Position numbers and translations under genes: made by a program. From SAR86 cluster bacterium (GTDB lineage: Bacteria > Pseudomonadota > Gammaproteobacteria > Magnimaribacterales > Magnimaribacteraceae), in NCBI GenBank assembly GCA_023703575.1, contig CP097969.1, forward strand, positions 62,001 through 126,000: a DNA stretch of 64,000 bases. The letters are read 5' to 3'. Position 1 is the first letter of the stretch; each line of letters begins with the position of its first letter. Under the pieces are notes generated by a model that made no database searches, was not told the origin of the DNA, and worked only from the letters and a program-made list of their open reading frames with translations. Shown piece by piece: positions 50,564 to 59,346 of the stretch.

Positions 50564-51730
50564 TTAATCACCCATGTAATATATAAGTTCAAATCTCAAG
50601 AAATCGTCCTCTTTATAAGCCTGAAAAAGTTTGAATTCTTCATTATCCTCATTTGTATCATCGAAATAAAATCCTTCAATAGATATGGAACAACATATGC
50701 CCAACCTTCTAGATGCTTCCAATAGAAATCCTAGTTCTTCGGATTTTTCATCATAGATTATCCCCGATAATATTTGAGTATCGGATGTATCATTAATTGT
50801 AAGTCTTGTACCTATTACTGCTGGCGAGCTTGGGAGTCGATCATCATGATTTGCCTCTACAATCCATCCTAGATCAAGTCTAGAACCAAAAATACCCACT
50901 TGCGTGTACTCAAAACCATATGTTGCAGCTGTAAATCTATCCTCCTGACCGGACCTAGAGATAATTTCTGATTTAATAGCAAAGCTTCCCAATAAATATT
51001 GGAATTCAAATCCCGTTTGATCAATCACCTCATAAAGAGGAACTAACTCTTTCAGATTTTCATTCGTTAGAATAAACCTAGGTTCTCTTGAAGTTCCAGA
51101 GAAGTGAGAAATTGCTACTTCCAGTTGATCAAAATAATTGCTCCACCTAAAGGCAAAATCCATTCTTTTATTTTTTGCAGCGGATAAGTAATGAGGTCTA
51201 TCAGTATCAACGATCATCGGCTGTCTGAGTCTTCCGTCATAACCTGAGAAAGTCCTTTCCCGAAAACCAAGCAAAGCATAGAAATCTATTAGGCCCCAAT
51301 TTTCTTCGAATGACACCTTAACCATAGGTTGACCGAGTTTATCCTCGCCATCTAAACTTTCAACAGCATCAGTTTGATTGATTATATCTACTCTATGAGT
51401 TGTTTCTGTTACACCCCAAAATTCTTTACTTACCCCATATTTGATTTCTTTATCTTCTAGAATGTTTATTAGGTATAGCTCTTGTATGTCGACTAAGTTT
51501 CTCTCGGTGTCTATATTGTCTTTCCTTAACTTTGGTTTAAAGTGGAAAATGGAATCTTCGTTCTCATGAAATATTTCAGGTGATAATGTGAATGAGGAAT
51601 GATTTTTTTCTTGTCCTTGAAGGCCAGAATTAAAGAAATATCTATTATCAAAAGAGTACTCTCCAATAATCTCTGCGTGAAGGGCAGGGCATAGGAAAGC
51701 AATAAATACTCCGAGAAATTTATAAGACAT
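50564..51730 (-). CDS. predicted outer-membrane beta-barrel protein
   Basis: The 388-residue product has a signal peptide (FLGVFIAFLCPALHA, then EIIGEYSF) and no transmembrane helices. The mature sequence has alternating polar and hydrophobic strands rich in Tyr, Phe, Asn and Asp (such as RWSNYFDQLEVAISHFSG, FGSRLDLGWIVEAN), ending in FELIYYMGD, in the style of a porin-like barrel. I do not recognise a named family with confidence. Position between a LolA-like gene and an MMPL exporter, with no gap to the former, suggests it is the outer-membrane partner. The C-terminus lacks the usual final Phe, so barrel assembly by the normal signal is unproven. Confidence 0.65.
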   Translation of the reverse strand: MSYKFLGVFIAFLCPALHAEIIGEYSFDNRYFFNSGLQGQEKNHSSFTLSPEIFHENEDSIFHFKPKLRKDNIDTERNLVDIQELYLINILEDKEIKYGVSKEFWGVTETTHRVDIINQTDAVESLDGEDKLGQPMVKVSFEENWGLIDFYALLGFRERTFSGYDGRLRQPMIVDTDRPHYLSAAKNKRMDFAFRWSNYFDQLEVAISHFSGTSREPRFILTNENLKELVPLYEVIDQTGFEFQYLLGSFAIKSEIISRSGQEDRFTAATYGFEYTQVGIFGSRLDLGWIVEANHDDRLPSSPAVIGTRLTINDTSDTQILSGIIYDEKSEELGFLLEASRRLGICCSISIEGFYFDDTNEDNEEFKLFQAYKEDDFLRFELIYYMGD

Positions 51731-52519
51731 TTATCTAGATCTTTTAAGACTATTTTGAGTGAAATCTCTATCTGTAAAGCCATTATTAAGCTTCACATTT
51801 TCAAATAAAAGGATAGAACTTTTTCCATTTTGATGGTTAATCATTTCCACTTTATGCGGTTGCCAAAAGAAACCTTCATATAATTTATATTCTTCAAATT
51901 TTTGTGTTTTCAGATGAAAAGATTTTCGATCAAAAAGATGTATCTTGTGAACTAGATAATTTTCTTGATCAATCCATACCAGCTGTTTTGTATATCCTGA
52001 ATAAGGATCTAGTGGTGTTCTTTCAATAACAAAGCATTTGAGGTTTAAATAATCCTCTTCTCCAATGAATTTATATTCGTATTTTTCCACCTCCTGGAAA
52101 GAGAAATCTTCAAAGGAGAACTCACTTCCTAAAAATGGGCCAGATTTATTTTTTGAGGCGATCCTCTTTACTCTTTTTAATGCAGGCAAATAAAGCCATT
52201 GATCGTCTGATTTAACCTTGTGTGCATAAGACAAAATTGCAACTCCTTTAACATCTCTGGGACTTTCAAATATTGCTATTGATTTATCTCCATCTCCTGG
52301 AACTTCTAATCTTTTGAACCTTAATTTTCTTGTGACTACATCACCTTTTCTATTGATTAAGTTCATGGTCATATCTGATGAACTATCTATAAATCCACTA
52401 TTATTTTGGTCACTGAGTATAGCAATTTCTAAGGCATCATTAGCATAGGTAGGATTAGAAACGGAGAGGACTATTGCGGAGAATATAAAAATTTTTTTTC
52501 CAAGATTTACTAAAGACAT
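51731..52519 (-). CDS. LolA-like (PF17131) outer-membrane lipoprotein-sorting protein
   Basis: The 262-residue exported protein has a signal peptide (IFSAIVLSVSNPTYA) and the LolA_like fold, distinct from true LolA. Seen are the conserved MTMNLINRKGDVVTRKLRFK, SPRDVKGVAILSY, QWLYLPALKRVKRIASKNKSGPFLGSEFSFEDF (as parts), and LVWIDQENYLVHKI. Such genes are very often next to MMPL/RND exporters and a barrel gene; a lipid chaperone role in the periplasm is inferred. The barrel gene starts with no gap after it. mmsB of the valine operon ends 20 bases upstream, so the whole run may be one transcript. Confidence 0.88.
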   Translation of the reverse strand: MSLVNLGKKIFIFSAIVLSVSNPTYANDALEIAILSDQNNSGFIDSSSDMTMNLINRKGDVVTRKLRFKRLEVPGDGDKSIAIFESPRDVKGVAILSYAHKVKSDDQWLYLPALKRVKRIASKNKSGPFLGSEFSFEDFSFQEVEKYEYKFIGEEDYLNLKCFVIERTPLDPYSGYTKQLVWIDQENYLVHKIHLFDRKSFHLKTQKFEEYKLYEGFFWQPHKVEMINHQNGKSSILLFENVKLNNGFTDRDFTQNSLKRSR

Positions 52520-52539
52520 TACTTTCCTTTTATATGTTA

Positions 52540-53418
52540 CTAAAGATACTTTTTTTGAATGCTTGAGAAATCTAGTGTACCAAATCCTTCATCCATCATC
52601 TCCTCATAAAGCTGCATAGCAAGTTTGCCCATAGGGGTAGTTGATTTTGATCCCAGAGCTAATTCTGATGCTAATTTAAGATCCTTAAGCATTAAGGAAT
52701 TTAAGAATCCACCTGAATAATTCTCACTAGAAGGAGCTGTCTCCATGACTCCTGGATAGGGATTATATTTTTCCAGAGACCAATTTCCTCCTGAACTATT
52801 CTTCATGATTTCAGAAAGAACTACTGGATCTAATCCATTATTAACGCCTAAAGCGATAGTTTCGGCAGTGCCACACATATGGACAGCCAACAACATATTA
52901 TTACAGAGCTTGGCAATCTGGCCAGAACCTGATTCACCTGCATAAAATATTTTATCTCCCATGATTTTAAAAAGACTTAAACCTTTCTCTAGATCGGCCT
53001 GGCTTCCACCTACAATAAATGTAAGATTTCCCAATTCAGCTCCCTTCACACCCCCCGACACTGGAGCATCAAGCATTGAAATACCATAATTTTTTGCTAT
53101 CGTGGAAATTTTCTTACTTATTTCAGGACTGATAGTGGATGATTCAATAATAAGTGTTCGCTTATTAATAACTTCAAGCAAATTATCCTCTAAAAATATT
53201 TTTTCTACTGAACTACCGTTTGGTAGCATTGTAATGAGAGCATCTATATCTTCTAAAACACTTTTAGAGTCTTGTTTAATCGACATTCCTAAATTTTCAG
53301 CTTGTTTAAGGGCTTTTTCGGATAAGTCAAATGCATTAACCTCGATTCCTGTCTTTGAAATATTATTAGCCATTGGCAGGCCCATATTCCCTAAACCTAT
53401 AAAACCTATTTTTTTCAT
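52540..53418 (-). CDS. mmsB: 3-hydroxyisobutyrate dehydrogenase
   Basis: MmsB oxidises 3-hydroxyisobutyrate to methylmalonate semialdehyde with NAD. The 292-residue protein has the family marks IGFIGLGNMGLPMANNI (cofactor binding), MLDAPVSGGVKGAELG, TFIVGG, and KLCNNMLLAVHM with the catalytic Lys. It is the last enzyme of the valine-degradation run mmsA-acd-ech-hibch-mmsB, with a 1-base gap after the hydrolase gene. Related tartronate-semialdehyde reductases are possible, but context decides. Confidence 0.93.
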   Translation of the reverse strand: MKKIGFIGLGNMGLPMANNISKTGIEVNAFDLSEKALKQAENLGMSIKQDSKSVLEDIDALITMLPNGSSVEKIFLEDNLLEVINKRTLIIESSTISPEISKKISTIAKNYGISMLDAPVSGGVKGAELGNLTFIVGGSQADLEKGLSLFKIMGDKIFYAGESGSGQIAKLCNNMLLAVHMCGTAETIALGVNNGLDPVVLSEIMKNSSGGNWSLEKYNPYPGVMETAPSSENYSGGFLNSLMLKDLKLASELALGSKSTTPMGKLAMQLYEEMMDEGFGTLDFSSIQKKYL

Positions 53419-53419
53419 T

Positions 53420-54532
53420 TCAGAGATCCTCCAAAGGATTTTTATCCCAGGCTACATCAGTATGCCTATCAAGCCATTCTGACGGCACGTTTGATATTGA
53501 ATCATATTTCCATTTAGCTTTATTATCTTTATCTATTATGAGTGCTCGGATACCTTCCTTAAAGTCACCTATCCTAGTTATTTGAATTGCCATATTAAGT
53601 TCAAATTGAAATACTTTTTTTAGATCTAAATGTGATGAATTCTGACACTGCAACCAAATCAGATGTGCAGATGTAGGGCTCCCTCTCTTCAATGAATCTT
53701 TACCTTTCAAATACCATTCATCATTACTTTGATTCGACATAATATTCTTAGCAACTTCATGAAGATTTGAAGCATTAGTAAGTGACTGAATATTGCTTAA
53801 TTCGTCTTTGAGCTTGCTCTTCGGAAAATTATTTAATTTATTTGTGTAATCAGCTTGGTGAACAATTGAATTCAATATTTTTAAGTTATCCTTTTTCATG
53901 TCTTTCCACTCGATTTCTTGGATCTCTTGAAAAAATTTTTCTAAATCTTCTGAGCTTAATGAACAATCTGTCAAATTACAAAAAAGGGTATCAGCAGCAT
54001 TCAATTGAGTTGAAGTTAGCATGATATAAAGACCCAATCCTTCTGGTAAATCTTTTATTACAGATGTAAATCCTACATCTGGAAATAAACCAACACCAAT
54101 TTCTGGCATTGCAAATTTTGTTCTTTCTGTAGAAATCTTAAAACTACTTCCAAACATCAGGCCCGCGCCACCACCCATTACAATACCGTCTATGATGGAA
54201 ATTATAGTTTTGGGAAAATTATGAAGCTTATAATCTAGTCTATATTCAGACTCAAAAAACGTTTCTGCAAAAATTGGACCGTCGGCAGAACACATTGATT
54301 CATATAATGCTCTGATGTCACCTCCAGCACAAAAGGCCTTATCCCCTGAACCGTCCATTATGATCAATTTTATTTGGGGATCAGCTTCCCATTTGTCTAA
54401 TAGTTTTGATATCTCATTGACCATATTTAATGTTAATGAGTTTAATGTTTCGGGAGAGTTGAGAGTTATATAGCCAATTTTAGTATCATTCCGACACTTT
54501 AAAATCTCAACCAATAATTCATCATCAGGCAT
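53420..54532 (-). CDS. 3-hydroxyisobutyryl-CoA hydrolase
   Basis: This crotonase-fold hydrolase removes CoA from 3-hydroxyisobutyryl-CoA, the committing step in valine catabolism. At 370 residues it has the HIBCH length rather than a hydratase's 260. Seen are KAFCAGGDIRALYES, the GGGAGLMFGSSFKI oxyanion loop, and FAMPEIGVGLFPDVG with the Glu and Asp of the catalytic pair. The C-terminal helical extension with FELNMAIQITRIGDFKEGIRALIIDK is typical. Its start overlaps the enoyl-CoA hydratase gene by 8 bases, showing coupling, and mmsB follows after 1 base. Confidence 0.93.
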   Translation of the reverse strand: MPDDELLVEILKCRNDTKIGYITLNSPETLNSLTLNMVNEISKLLDKWEADPQIKLIIMDGSGDKAFCAGGDIRALYESMCSADGPIFAETFFESEYRLDYKLHNFPKTIISIIDGIVMGGGAGLMFGSSFKISTERTKFAMPEIGVGLFPDVGFTSVIKDLPEGLGLYIMLTSTQLNAADTLFCNLTDCSLSSEDLEKFFQEIQEIEWKDMKKDNLKILNSIVHQADYTNKLNNFPKSKLKDELSNIQSLTNASNLHEVAKNIMSNQSNDEWYLKGKDSLKRGSPTSAHLIWLQCQNSSHLDLKKVFQFELNMAIQITRIGDFKEGIRALIIDKDNKAKWKYDSISNVPSEWLDRHTDVAWDKNPLEDL

Positions 54533-55295
54533 TTTGCCAATTTGGTTTTCTTTTATCTAAGAATGCATCTACACCTTCTTTTTGATCTTTTGTATCAAAT
54601 AAATTTACAAAAGGTTTAAGTTCTTCTTGATAAGGTTCGCTTGAAAGACGTGCTTTATGAATTAGCTCCTTGCATTTTGCAATGCTACTAGGACTTTGGT
54701 TTGCAACGGAAGTGGCAATAGATAAAGCGGCTTCTAAAGACTTTCCATCTTCAACCTTTTCTTCAATTAAGCCTATTTTAAGGGCTTTATCAGGTCTAAT
54801 TTGTTCACCAGTTAAAATAATTCTTTTAGCCCAGCCTTCACCGACTAATCTTGGAAGTACTTGAGTCCCACCTCCGCAAGGCAGTAAACCTACCTTAGGT
54901 TCAGGTAGAGCAAGAACTGCTTTTTCTTCAGCGACTCTAATATCACAAGCTAATGCACACTCAAGTCCTCCTCCCATAGCAAATCCATTGATAGCAGCTA
55001 TAGATACACCTCTAAAATTACTGAGTGAATTGAAGGCTCTTGAAAAGGCATTGCTCATTTCTTTGGCTGCATCTTTTCCTCCTTCTTGGAAAACTTTAAG
55101 GTCAGCTCCAGCAGAAAAGAATTTTTCGCCTTTTCCAGTTATAACTAAAGAAAAGATCTCATTATCTTGGTTGAGATGCTCAATAATTTCTTCTAATCCT
55201 GCCAAGCTCTCAAGATCCCATGTATTAGCACTAGGATTATTTATAGTAACCTTGGCAATGTTATCTATTTTTTCGAGTAATAATTTTTCAGACAT
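54525..55295 (-). CDS. enoyl-CoA hydratase/isomerase
   Basis: The 256-residue crotonase-family protein hydrates enoyl-CoAs; in this context methacrylyl-CoA to 3-hydroxyisobutyryl-CoA. The oxyanion-hole loops are KFFSAGADLKVF and NGFAMGGGLECALACDIR, and the catalytic Glu region reads ALPEPKVGLLPCGGGTQVLPR, which keeps one of the two Glu positions. It ends in KRKPNWQNA, a typical hydratase end. It overlaps the hydrolase gene by 8 bases and starts 5 bases after the acyl-CoA dehydrogenase stop. Confidence 0.93.
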   Translation of the reverse strand: MSEKLLLEKIDNIAKVTINNPSANTWDLESLAGLEEIIEHLNQDNEIFSLVITGKGEKFFSAGADLKVFQEGGKDAAKEMSNAFSRAFNSLSNFRGVSIAAINGFAMGGGLECALACDIRVAEEKAVLALPEPKVGLLPCGGGTQVLPRLVGEGWAKRIILTGEQIRPDKALKIGLIEEKVEDGKSLEAALSIATSVANQSPSSIAKCKELIHKARLSSEPYQEELKPFVNLFDTKDQKEGVDAFLDKRKPNWQNA

Positions 55296-55300
55296 AATTT

Positions 55301-56461
55301 TTATTGGATTATTGAGGCTGCATTTTCCATTATCATTCTTCGCCCAATTATCATTTTCATAATTTCGTTAGTACCTTCTAATATTTGATGGACCCTTACA
55401 TCTCTTACATATCTTTCTAAAGGATATTCTTGAATATATCCGTAACCTCCAAATATTTGAAGAGCTTCATTGCAAACATTAAAGCCTACATCAGTAGCAA
55501 ATCTTTTTGCCATTGCAGAATAGATGGTTGCTTCAGAATCATTTTTATCAAGTTTTGATGCTGCAAGTCTTGTTATTGTTCTGGCTGCAATAAGTTCAGT
55601 TACCATATCAGCAATCTTGAATTGCATCGTCTGGAATTCAGATATCTTTTTACCAAATTGTTCTCTTTGATTCATATAGTTTTGGGCTTCTTCTAATGCA
55701 GATTGAGCTGTTCCTATAGAGCAGGTTGCTATATTTATTCGGCCTCCATCTAATCCTTGCATGGCGATTTTGAAACCTTTTCCTTCTTCTCCTACTAAAT
55801 TCTCTTTAGAAACTTTCACATCAGTCAAAGATACCAATCTTGTTGGTTGATTTTTCCAACCCATTTTAGGCTCATTTTTTCCATACTCTATGCCTGGTAA
55901 ATCCGCTGGAATTAGAAAACATGAAATACCTTTCGCACCTGAATCACCTGTTCTGGCCATTAATACAAGACAATCTGTAGCTCCAGATCCTGATATGAAA
56001 GCCTTTGAACCATTTAGAATGAAATTATCACCATCTTTTTTAGCTGTAGTGCGCAAAGACGCAGAATCTGAACCTGAACCAGGTTCAGTCAAACAATAAG
56101 AGGCAAGCTTCTCACCCGAGCTGAGTTGAGGAAACCATTCTGTTTTTAATTCTTCCGAACCAAATTTGCTGATCATCCAAATCGCCATATTATGAATTGT
56201 CATAAAAGCTGTAGTGCTTGTGCAGCCCTGGGCTAGCTGCTCAAAAACTATAGAGGCATCAAGTCTACCTAAACCCATTCCTCCTAGATTAGTATCAACA
56301 TAGAGTGATAAGAAACCTAACTCTCCAGCTTTCTTAAGAGTTTCTTTAGGAAAAAAAGCTTCTTTATCCCATTCAGCGGCATTAGGTTTCAATTCTTTAT
56401 CAGAAAAGCTTTTTGCTAAGTCCCTGTAATGTTTTTGATCAGAATTTAAATCGAAATCCAT
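55301..56461 (-). CDS. acyl-CoA dehydrogenase, isobutyryl-CoA dehydrogenase-like
   Basis: The 386-residue flavoenzyme introduces the double bond into branched acyl-CoA. Signatures seen are YCLTEPGSGSDSASLRTTA (first PS00072-type region), FISGSGATDCLVLMART, and the C-terminal block ALQIFGGYGYIQEYPLERYVRDVRV (parts) followed by ILEGTNEIMKMIIGR with the catalytic Glu. The Trp-region LGFLSLYVDTNLGGMGL is also typical. Operon position after mmsA and before a hydratase makes isobutyryl-CoA the best substrate guess, but short branched chain acyl-CoA specificity cannot be read from sequence. Confidence 0.92.
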   Translation of the reverse strand: MDFDLNSDQKHYRDLAKSFSDKELKPNAAEWDKEAFFPKETLKKAGELGFLSLYVDTNLGGMGLGRLDASIVFEQLAQGCTSTTAFMTIHNMAIWMISKFGSEELKTEWFPQLSSGEKLASYCLTEPGSGSDSASLRTTAKKDGDNFILNGSKAFISGSGATDCLVLMARTGDSGAKGISCFLIPADLPGIEYGKNEPKMGWKNQPTRLVSLTDVKVSKENLVGEEGKGFKIAMQGLDGGRINIATCSIGTAQSALEEAQNYMNQREQFGKKISEFQTMQFKIADMVTELIAARTITRLAASKLDKNDSEATIYSAMAKRFATDVGFNVCNEALQIFGGYGYIQEYPLERYVRDVRVHQILEGTNEIMKMIIGRRMIMENAASIIQ

Positions 56462-56464
56462 GAA

Positions 56465-57955
56465 CTACTCCAGATTGATGGTTAGGTTTTTTGTGCTTTC
56501 TTCATCTTCTTCAAACCACCTTTCAGTCACAGTCTTGGTCTCTGTGTAAAACCTAACTGCCTGTTTGCCATAGGCATGAAGATCTCCATAAAATGATTGT
56601 TTCCAACCAGTAAATGAAAAGAAAGGTAGTGGAACTGGTATAGGTACATTTATACCTACTTGACCAACTTCAATTTCATGTCTGAATTTTCTTGCAGACC
56701 TGCCAGAGGCTGTAAATATAGAAGTTCCATTACCATATGGATTTGCATTAATTAATTCTATTGCTTCCTCTAAAGTATTAACTTCAATGCAAAGTAAAAC
56801 AGGCCCAAATATCTCTGTTTTATATATTTCAGATTCAGTTTTTACACCAGAAAATAGGGTAGTACCAATCCAGTTCCCATCTGGAAATCCTTCAACCTCA
56901 CATTTGCTTCCATCTATTAGGCATTTTGCTTCGCTTTTTCCTTTTTCTATCAAACCAATAATCTTTTCTTTAGCTTGAGCGCTAATAACAGGCCCAAAAC
57001 CAGATTCTTCAGAGTCCCATGGGCCTGGTTTCACCATTGCCATTTCGTTCTTCAGGTCTTCTATCCATTCCTTCGAAGAACCCACGAAAACAGCAACACT
57101 GATCGCCATACATCTTTGACCAGCTGCTCCAACTGAAGATCCTACCAAACTGTCAATAGTTTTATTTTTATTTGCATCTGGCAATACAACCATATGATTC
57201 TTAGCCCCAGCGAAAGATTGAACTCTTTTCAGATGTTCAGTTCCTGTTTTATAAATATATTGGCCGACGGGAACTGATCCAACAAATGAAATAGCTCTTA
57301 TATCAGGATGTCTAATAAGCTGGTCTACTTGATCTTTACCACCATGGATTACCTGTAGGAGATTTGGAGGAGCTCCAGCCTCTGTAAAAAGCTCTGCAAG
57401 TTTATTGGAGGTCATAGGATCCTGCTCAGAAGGCTTCAGGATAAAAGTGTTGCCACAGGCTATCGCCATCGGAAACATCCACAAAGGTATCATGGCAGGA
57501 AAATTGAATGGAGTAATGCCTAAACAAACCCCCAGAGACTGAGTATAACTATAAGAATCTATTTCTCTTGCAACATTTTCAACAGTTTCGCCCATCAATA
57601 AAGGGGTAATATTCGCCGCTTGCTCAACAACCTCTATACCTCTCCATACATCTCCTTTAGCATCTTCAAAAGTTTTTCCATTCTCTTTGCTAAGAATTTG
57701 AGCTATTTCATCTTGATTAATTTTAAGAAGATCTTGATATTTCATCATGACTCTAGATCTTTCTGGAGGAGGAGTTTCTCTCCAAGAGAAAAAAGCTTCT
57801 TTAGCAGAACTTATGGCACTCTCGATTTCTTCATCAGTAGTGCATGGAGCCTCACAAAGAACTTCTTGTGTGGCAGGGTTTAGAACTTCAATCCATTTTT
57901 TTGTAGTACTCTTAACTGAGCTACCGCCTATAAAGAGATTCAATTTTTCAGTCAT
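56465..57955 (-). CDS. mmsA: methylmalonate-semialdehyde dehydrogenase (acylating)
   Basis: MmsA converts methylmalonate semialdehyde to propionyl-CoA with CoA and NAD. The 496-residue ALDH-family protein shows [32 protein letters not shown], the family hallmark [15 protein letters not shown], the catalytic Cys in [14 protein letters not shown], and EIFGPVL. The CoA-dependent MmsA subfamily is recognised by GAKNHM and the absence of the usual catalytic Glu motif. It starts the valine operon; the next gene follows 3 bases after its stop. It is divergent from a truncated nitronate monooxygenase relative. Confidence 0.95.
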   Translation of the reverse strand: MTEKLNLFIGGSSVKSTTKKWIEVLNPATQEVLCEAPCTTDEEIESAISSAKEAFFSWRETPPPERSRVMMKYQDLLKINQDEIAQILSKENGKTFEDAKGDVWRGIEVVEQAANITPLLMGETVENVAREIDSYSYTQSLGVCLGITPFNFPAMIPLWMFPMAIACGNTFILKPSEQDPMTSNKLAELFTEAGAPPNLLQVIHGGKDQVDQLIRHPDIRAISFVGSVPVGQYIYKTGTEHLKRVQSFAGAKNHMVVLPDANKNKTIDSLVGSSVGAAGQRCMAISVAVFVGSSKEWIEDLKNEMAMVKPGPWDSEESGFGPVISAQAKEKIIGLIEKGKSEAKCLIDGSKCEVEGFPDGNWIGTTLFSGVKTESEIYKTEIFGPVLLCIEVNTLEEAIELINANPYGNGTSIFTASGRSARKFRHEIEVGQVGINVPIPVPLPFFSFTGWKQSFYGDLHAYGKQAVRFYTETKTVTERWFEEDEESTKNLTINLE

Positions 57956-57997
57956 AAAGTATTTCTTCTTAATTTATCTGAAGTATCTTACTATCTT

Positions 57998-58831
57998 TCT
58001 ACACCTGAAGATTTAGTCAAAGAGATAGACAGGACTAGAGAAATGACTGACAAGCCATTTGGGGTAAACCTCACTGTACTGCCGACTATCAATCCTCCTC
58101 CTTATGAAGAATATGCGCAAGCTATTGTTGGATCAGGGGTAAAGATCGTTGAAACTGCGGGACGCAGTCCAGAACCCTTTATGGAATTATTTAAAGAGTA
58201 TGACGTAAAAGTTATTCATAAATGCACTTCTGTTAGACATGCTTTAAAAGCTCAATCTGTAGGTGTAAGTGCAATAACAATTGATGGTTTTGAGTGTGCC
58301 GGTCATCCTGGCGAAGATGATATTCCTTCCTTGGTTCTATTACCACAAGCAGCAGAAGCATTAGATGTACCTGTAGCGGGGTGCGGAGGATTTAGCGATG
58401 CCAAAAGTATGGTTGCGGCATTAGCTCTAGGCGGAGAGGCAATAGTCATGGGAACTAGATTTATGGCTACTAAGGAAGCTGGTATACATCAAAATGTTAA
58501 AGAGAAAATGACAGAGGCAGATGAACTCTCAACAAATCTAATGTTTAGAACTATGCACAATACAGCAAGAGTTTTTAAAAATTCGATATCTGATCAAGTA
58601 GTTGAGATAGAGTCTACAGGTTCTGCCACCTTTGAAGATGTTAAGGACCTTGTCGCAGGACAAAGGGGAAGGGTCGTTTTTGAAGAGGGAGATTTAGAAC
58701 ATGGCATATGGTCGGCAGGCATCTCAGTTGCAAGAGTTAAAGACGTACCAACTTGTAAAGAAATGGTTGAAAGGTTAGTCTCAGAAGCAGAGGAGATCAT
58801 AGACGGAAGACTGCAGTCAGTAAAAGCTTAA
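57998..58831 (+). pseudogene. NAD(P)H-dependent flavin oxidoreductase/nitronate monooxygenase, 5'-truncated
   Basis: The annotatable start is the ATG at 58043 (262 residues), but the family start is missing. The open frame upstream of the ATG reads TPEDLVKEIDRTREMTDKPFG, the segment that in complete relatives follows the N-terminal FMN-binding strand and QGGM loop (about 50-60 residues). No ATG, GTG or TTG lies in that frame before the divergent mmsA start at 57955. The rest is well kept: DGFECAGHPGEDD with the catalytic-type His, VAGCGGFSDAKSMVAAL and IVMGTRFMATKEA. It may still be translated as a shortened protein, since a DUF1330 gene follows after 10 bases. Extent of the relic is given from 57998. 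Confidence 0.75.
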
Positions 58832-58841
58832 GGAGATATCA

Positions 58842-59159
58842 ATGGAAGATGTGAAAGTATATATGGTTGTAAACCTTGAAATTGAAGATAAAGATACTTA
58901 TCTCAAATATGAAAAAGGTTTTTTCCCTATCTTAAAAAAACATGGCGGTGAGTTTCTAACATTTGACGATTCATTTAGGCATTTGGAGGGACCAGAACCT
59001 CTTTCTGGAGGTCGAGTAATAATATTTTCTTTTCCATCTGAAGCTGCAGCAGACGGATGGTACAATGATCCCGAATATCAGGAACTGTCAAAGTTTAGAA
59101 AAGAAGGCGCTCCATTACGCTCTTTGAGTCTCATCAAAGGTTTACCTCCAAGGTCCTGA
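58842..59159 (+). CDS. DUF1330 family protein
   Basis: The 105-residue product matches the DUF1330 ferredoxin-like alpha/beta fold: YMVVNLEIEDKDTYLKYEKGF, LKKHGGEFLTFDD, VIIFSFPSEAAADGWYNDPEYQ (parts), and the final LIKGL. Members of the dimeric alpha/beta barrel group are of unknown function, often near flavin or monooxygenase genes, as here. The ATG has AAGGAGAT 10 bases upstream, a strong ribosome site. It starts 10 bases after the nitronate monooxygenase relative. Confidence 0.9.
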   Translation: MEDVKVYMVVNLEIEDKDTYLKYEKGFFPILKKHGGEFLTFDDSFRHLEGPEPLSGGRVIIFSFPSEAAADGWYNDPEYQELSKFRKEGAPLRSLSLIKGLPPRS

Positions 59160-59160
59160 T

Positions 59161-59346
59161 TTATTCAAAAAAAGTGAAGTAAATTAGAAGAAGAAGCATC
59201 ACATCAACAAACATTAGTACACTGATTGACGTGCAGCCATAAGATATTTCTTCTTTGTGCAATGATTTATGTATTGAAAAGGATAAGTATAAAAAAACAA
59301 GAAGGAAAAAAATCTTTATCACCGAATCAAACCCATTTTTTTGCAA
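59161..59346 (-). CDS. possible small membrane protein (61 residues)
   Basis: The frame starts at a TTG (59346) preceded by AAGGA, and encodes two hydrophobic helices (IFFLLVFLYLSFSI and VLMFVDVMLLLLIYF). It overlaps the 3' end of the alpha/beta hydrolase by 20 bases and ends 2 bases from the convergent DUF1330 stop. No family is recognised. Fit to the space between the two genes and the ribosome site support it; the short length and alternate start argue caution. Confidence 0.4.
   Translation of the reverse strand: MQKNGFDSVIKIFFLLVFLYLSFSIHKSLHKEEISYGCTSISVLMFVDVMLLLLIYFTFFE

Noticed and set aside
53102-53482. 126-codon frame antisense to mmsB
   Set aside because: It is fully covered by mmsB and the 3-hydroxyisobutyryl-CoA hydrolase gene; no recognisable motif.
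54988-55362. 124-codon open frame antisense to the enoyl-CoA hydratase gene
   Set aside because: It overlaps strongly supported crotonase and acyl-CoA dehydrogenase genes and has no motif.
58043-58831. Frameshift as cause of the shortened nitronate monooxygenase gene
   Set aside because: The missing N-terminal part is not present in another frame upstream, where the divergent mmsA gene begins, so it is a true 5' loss.
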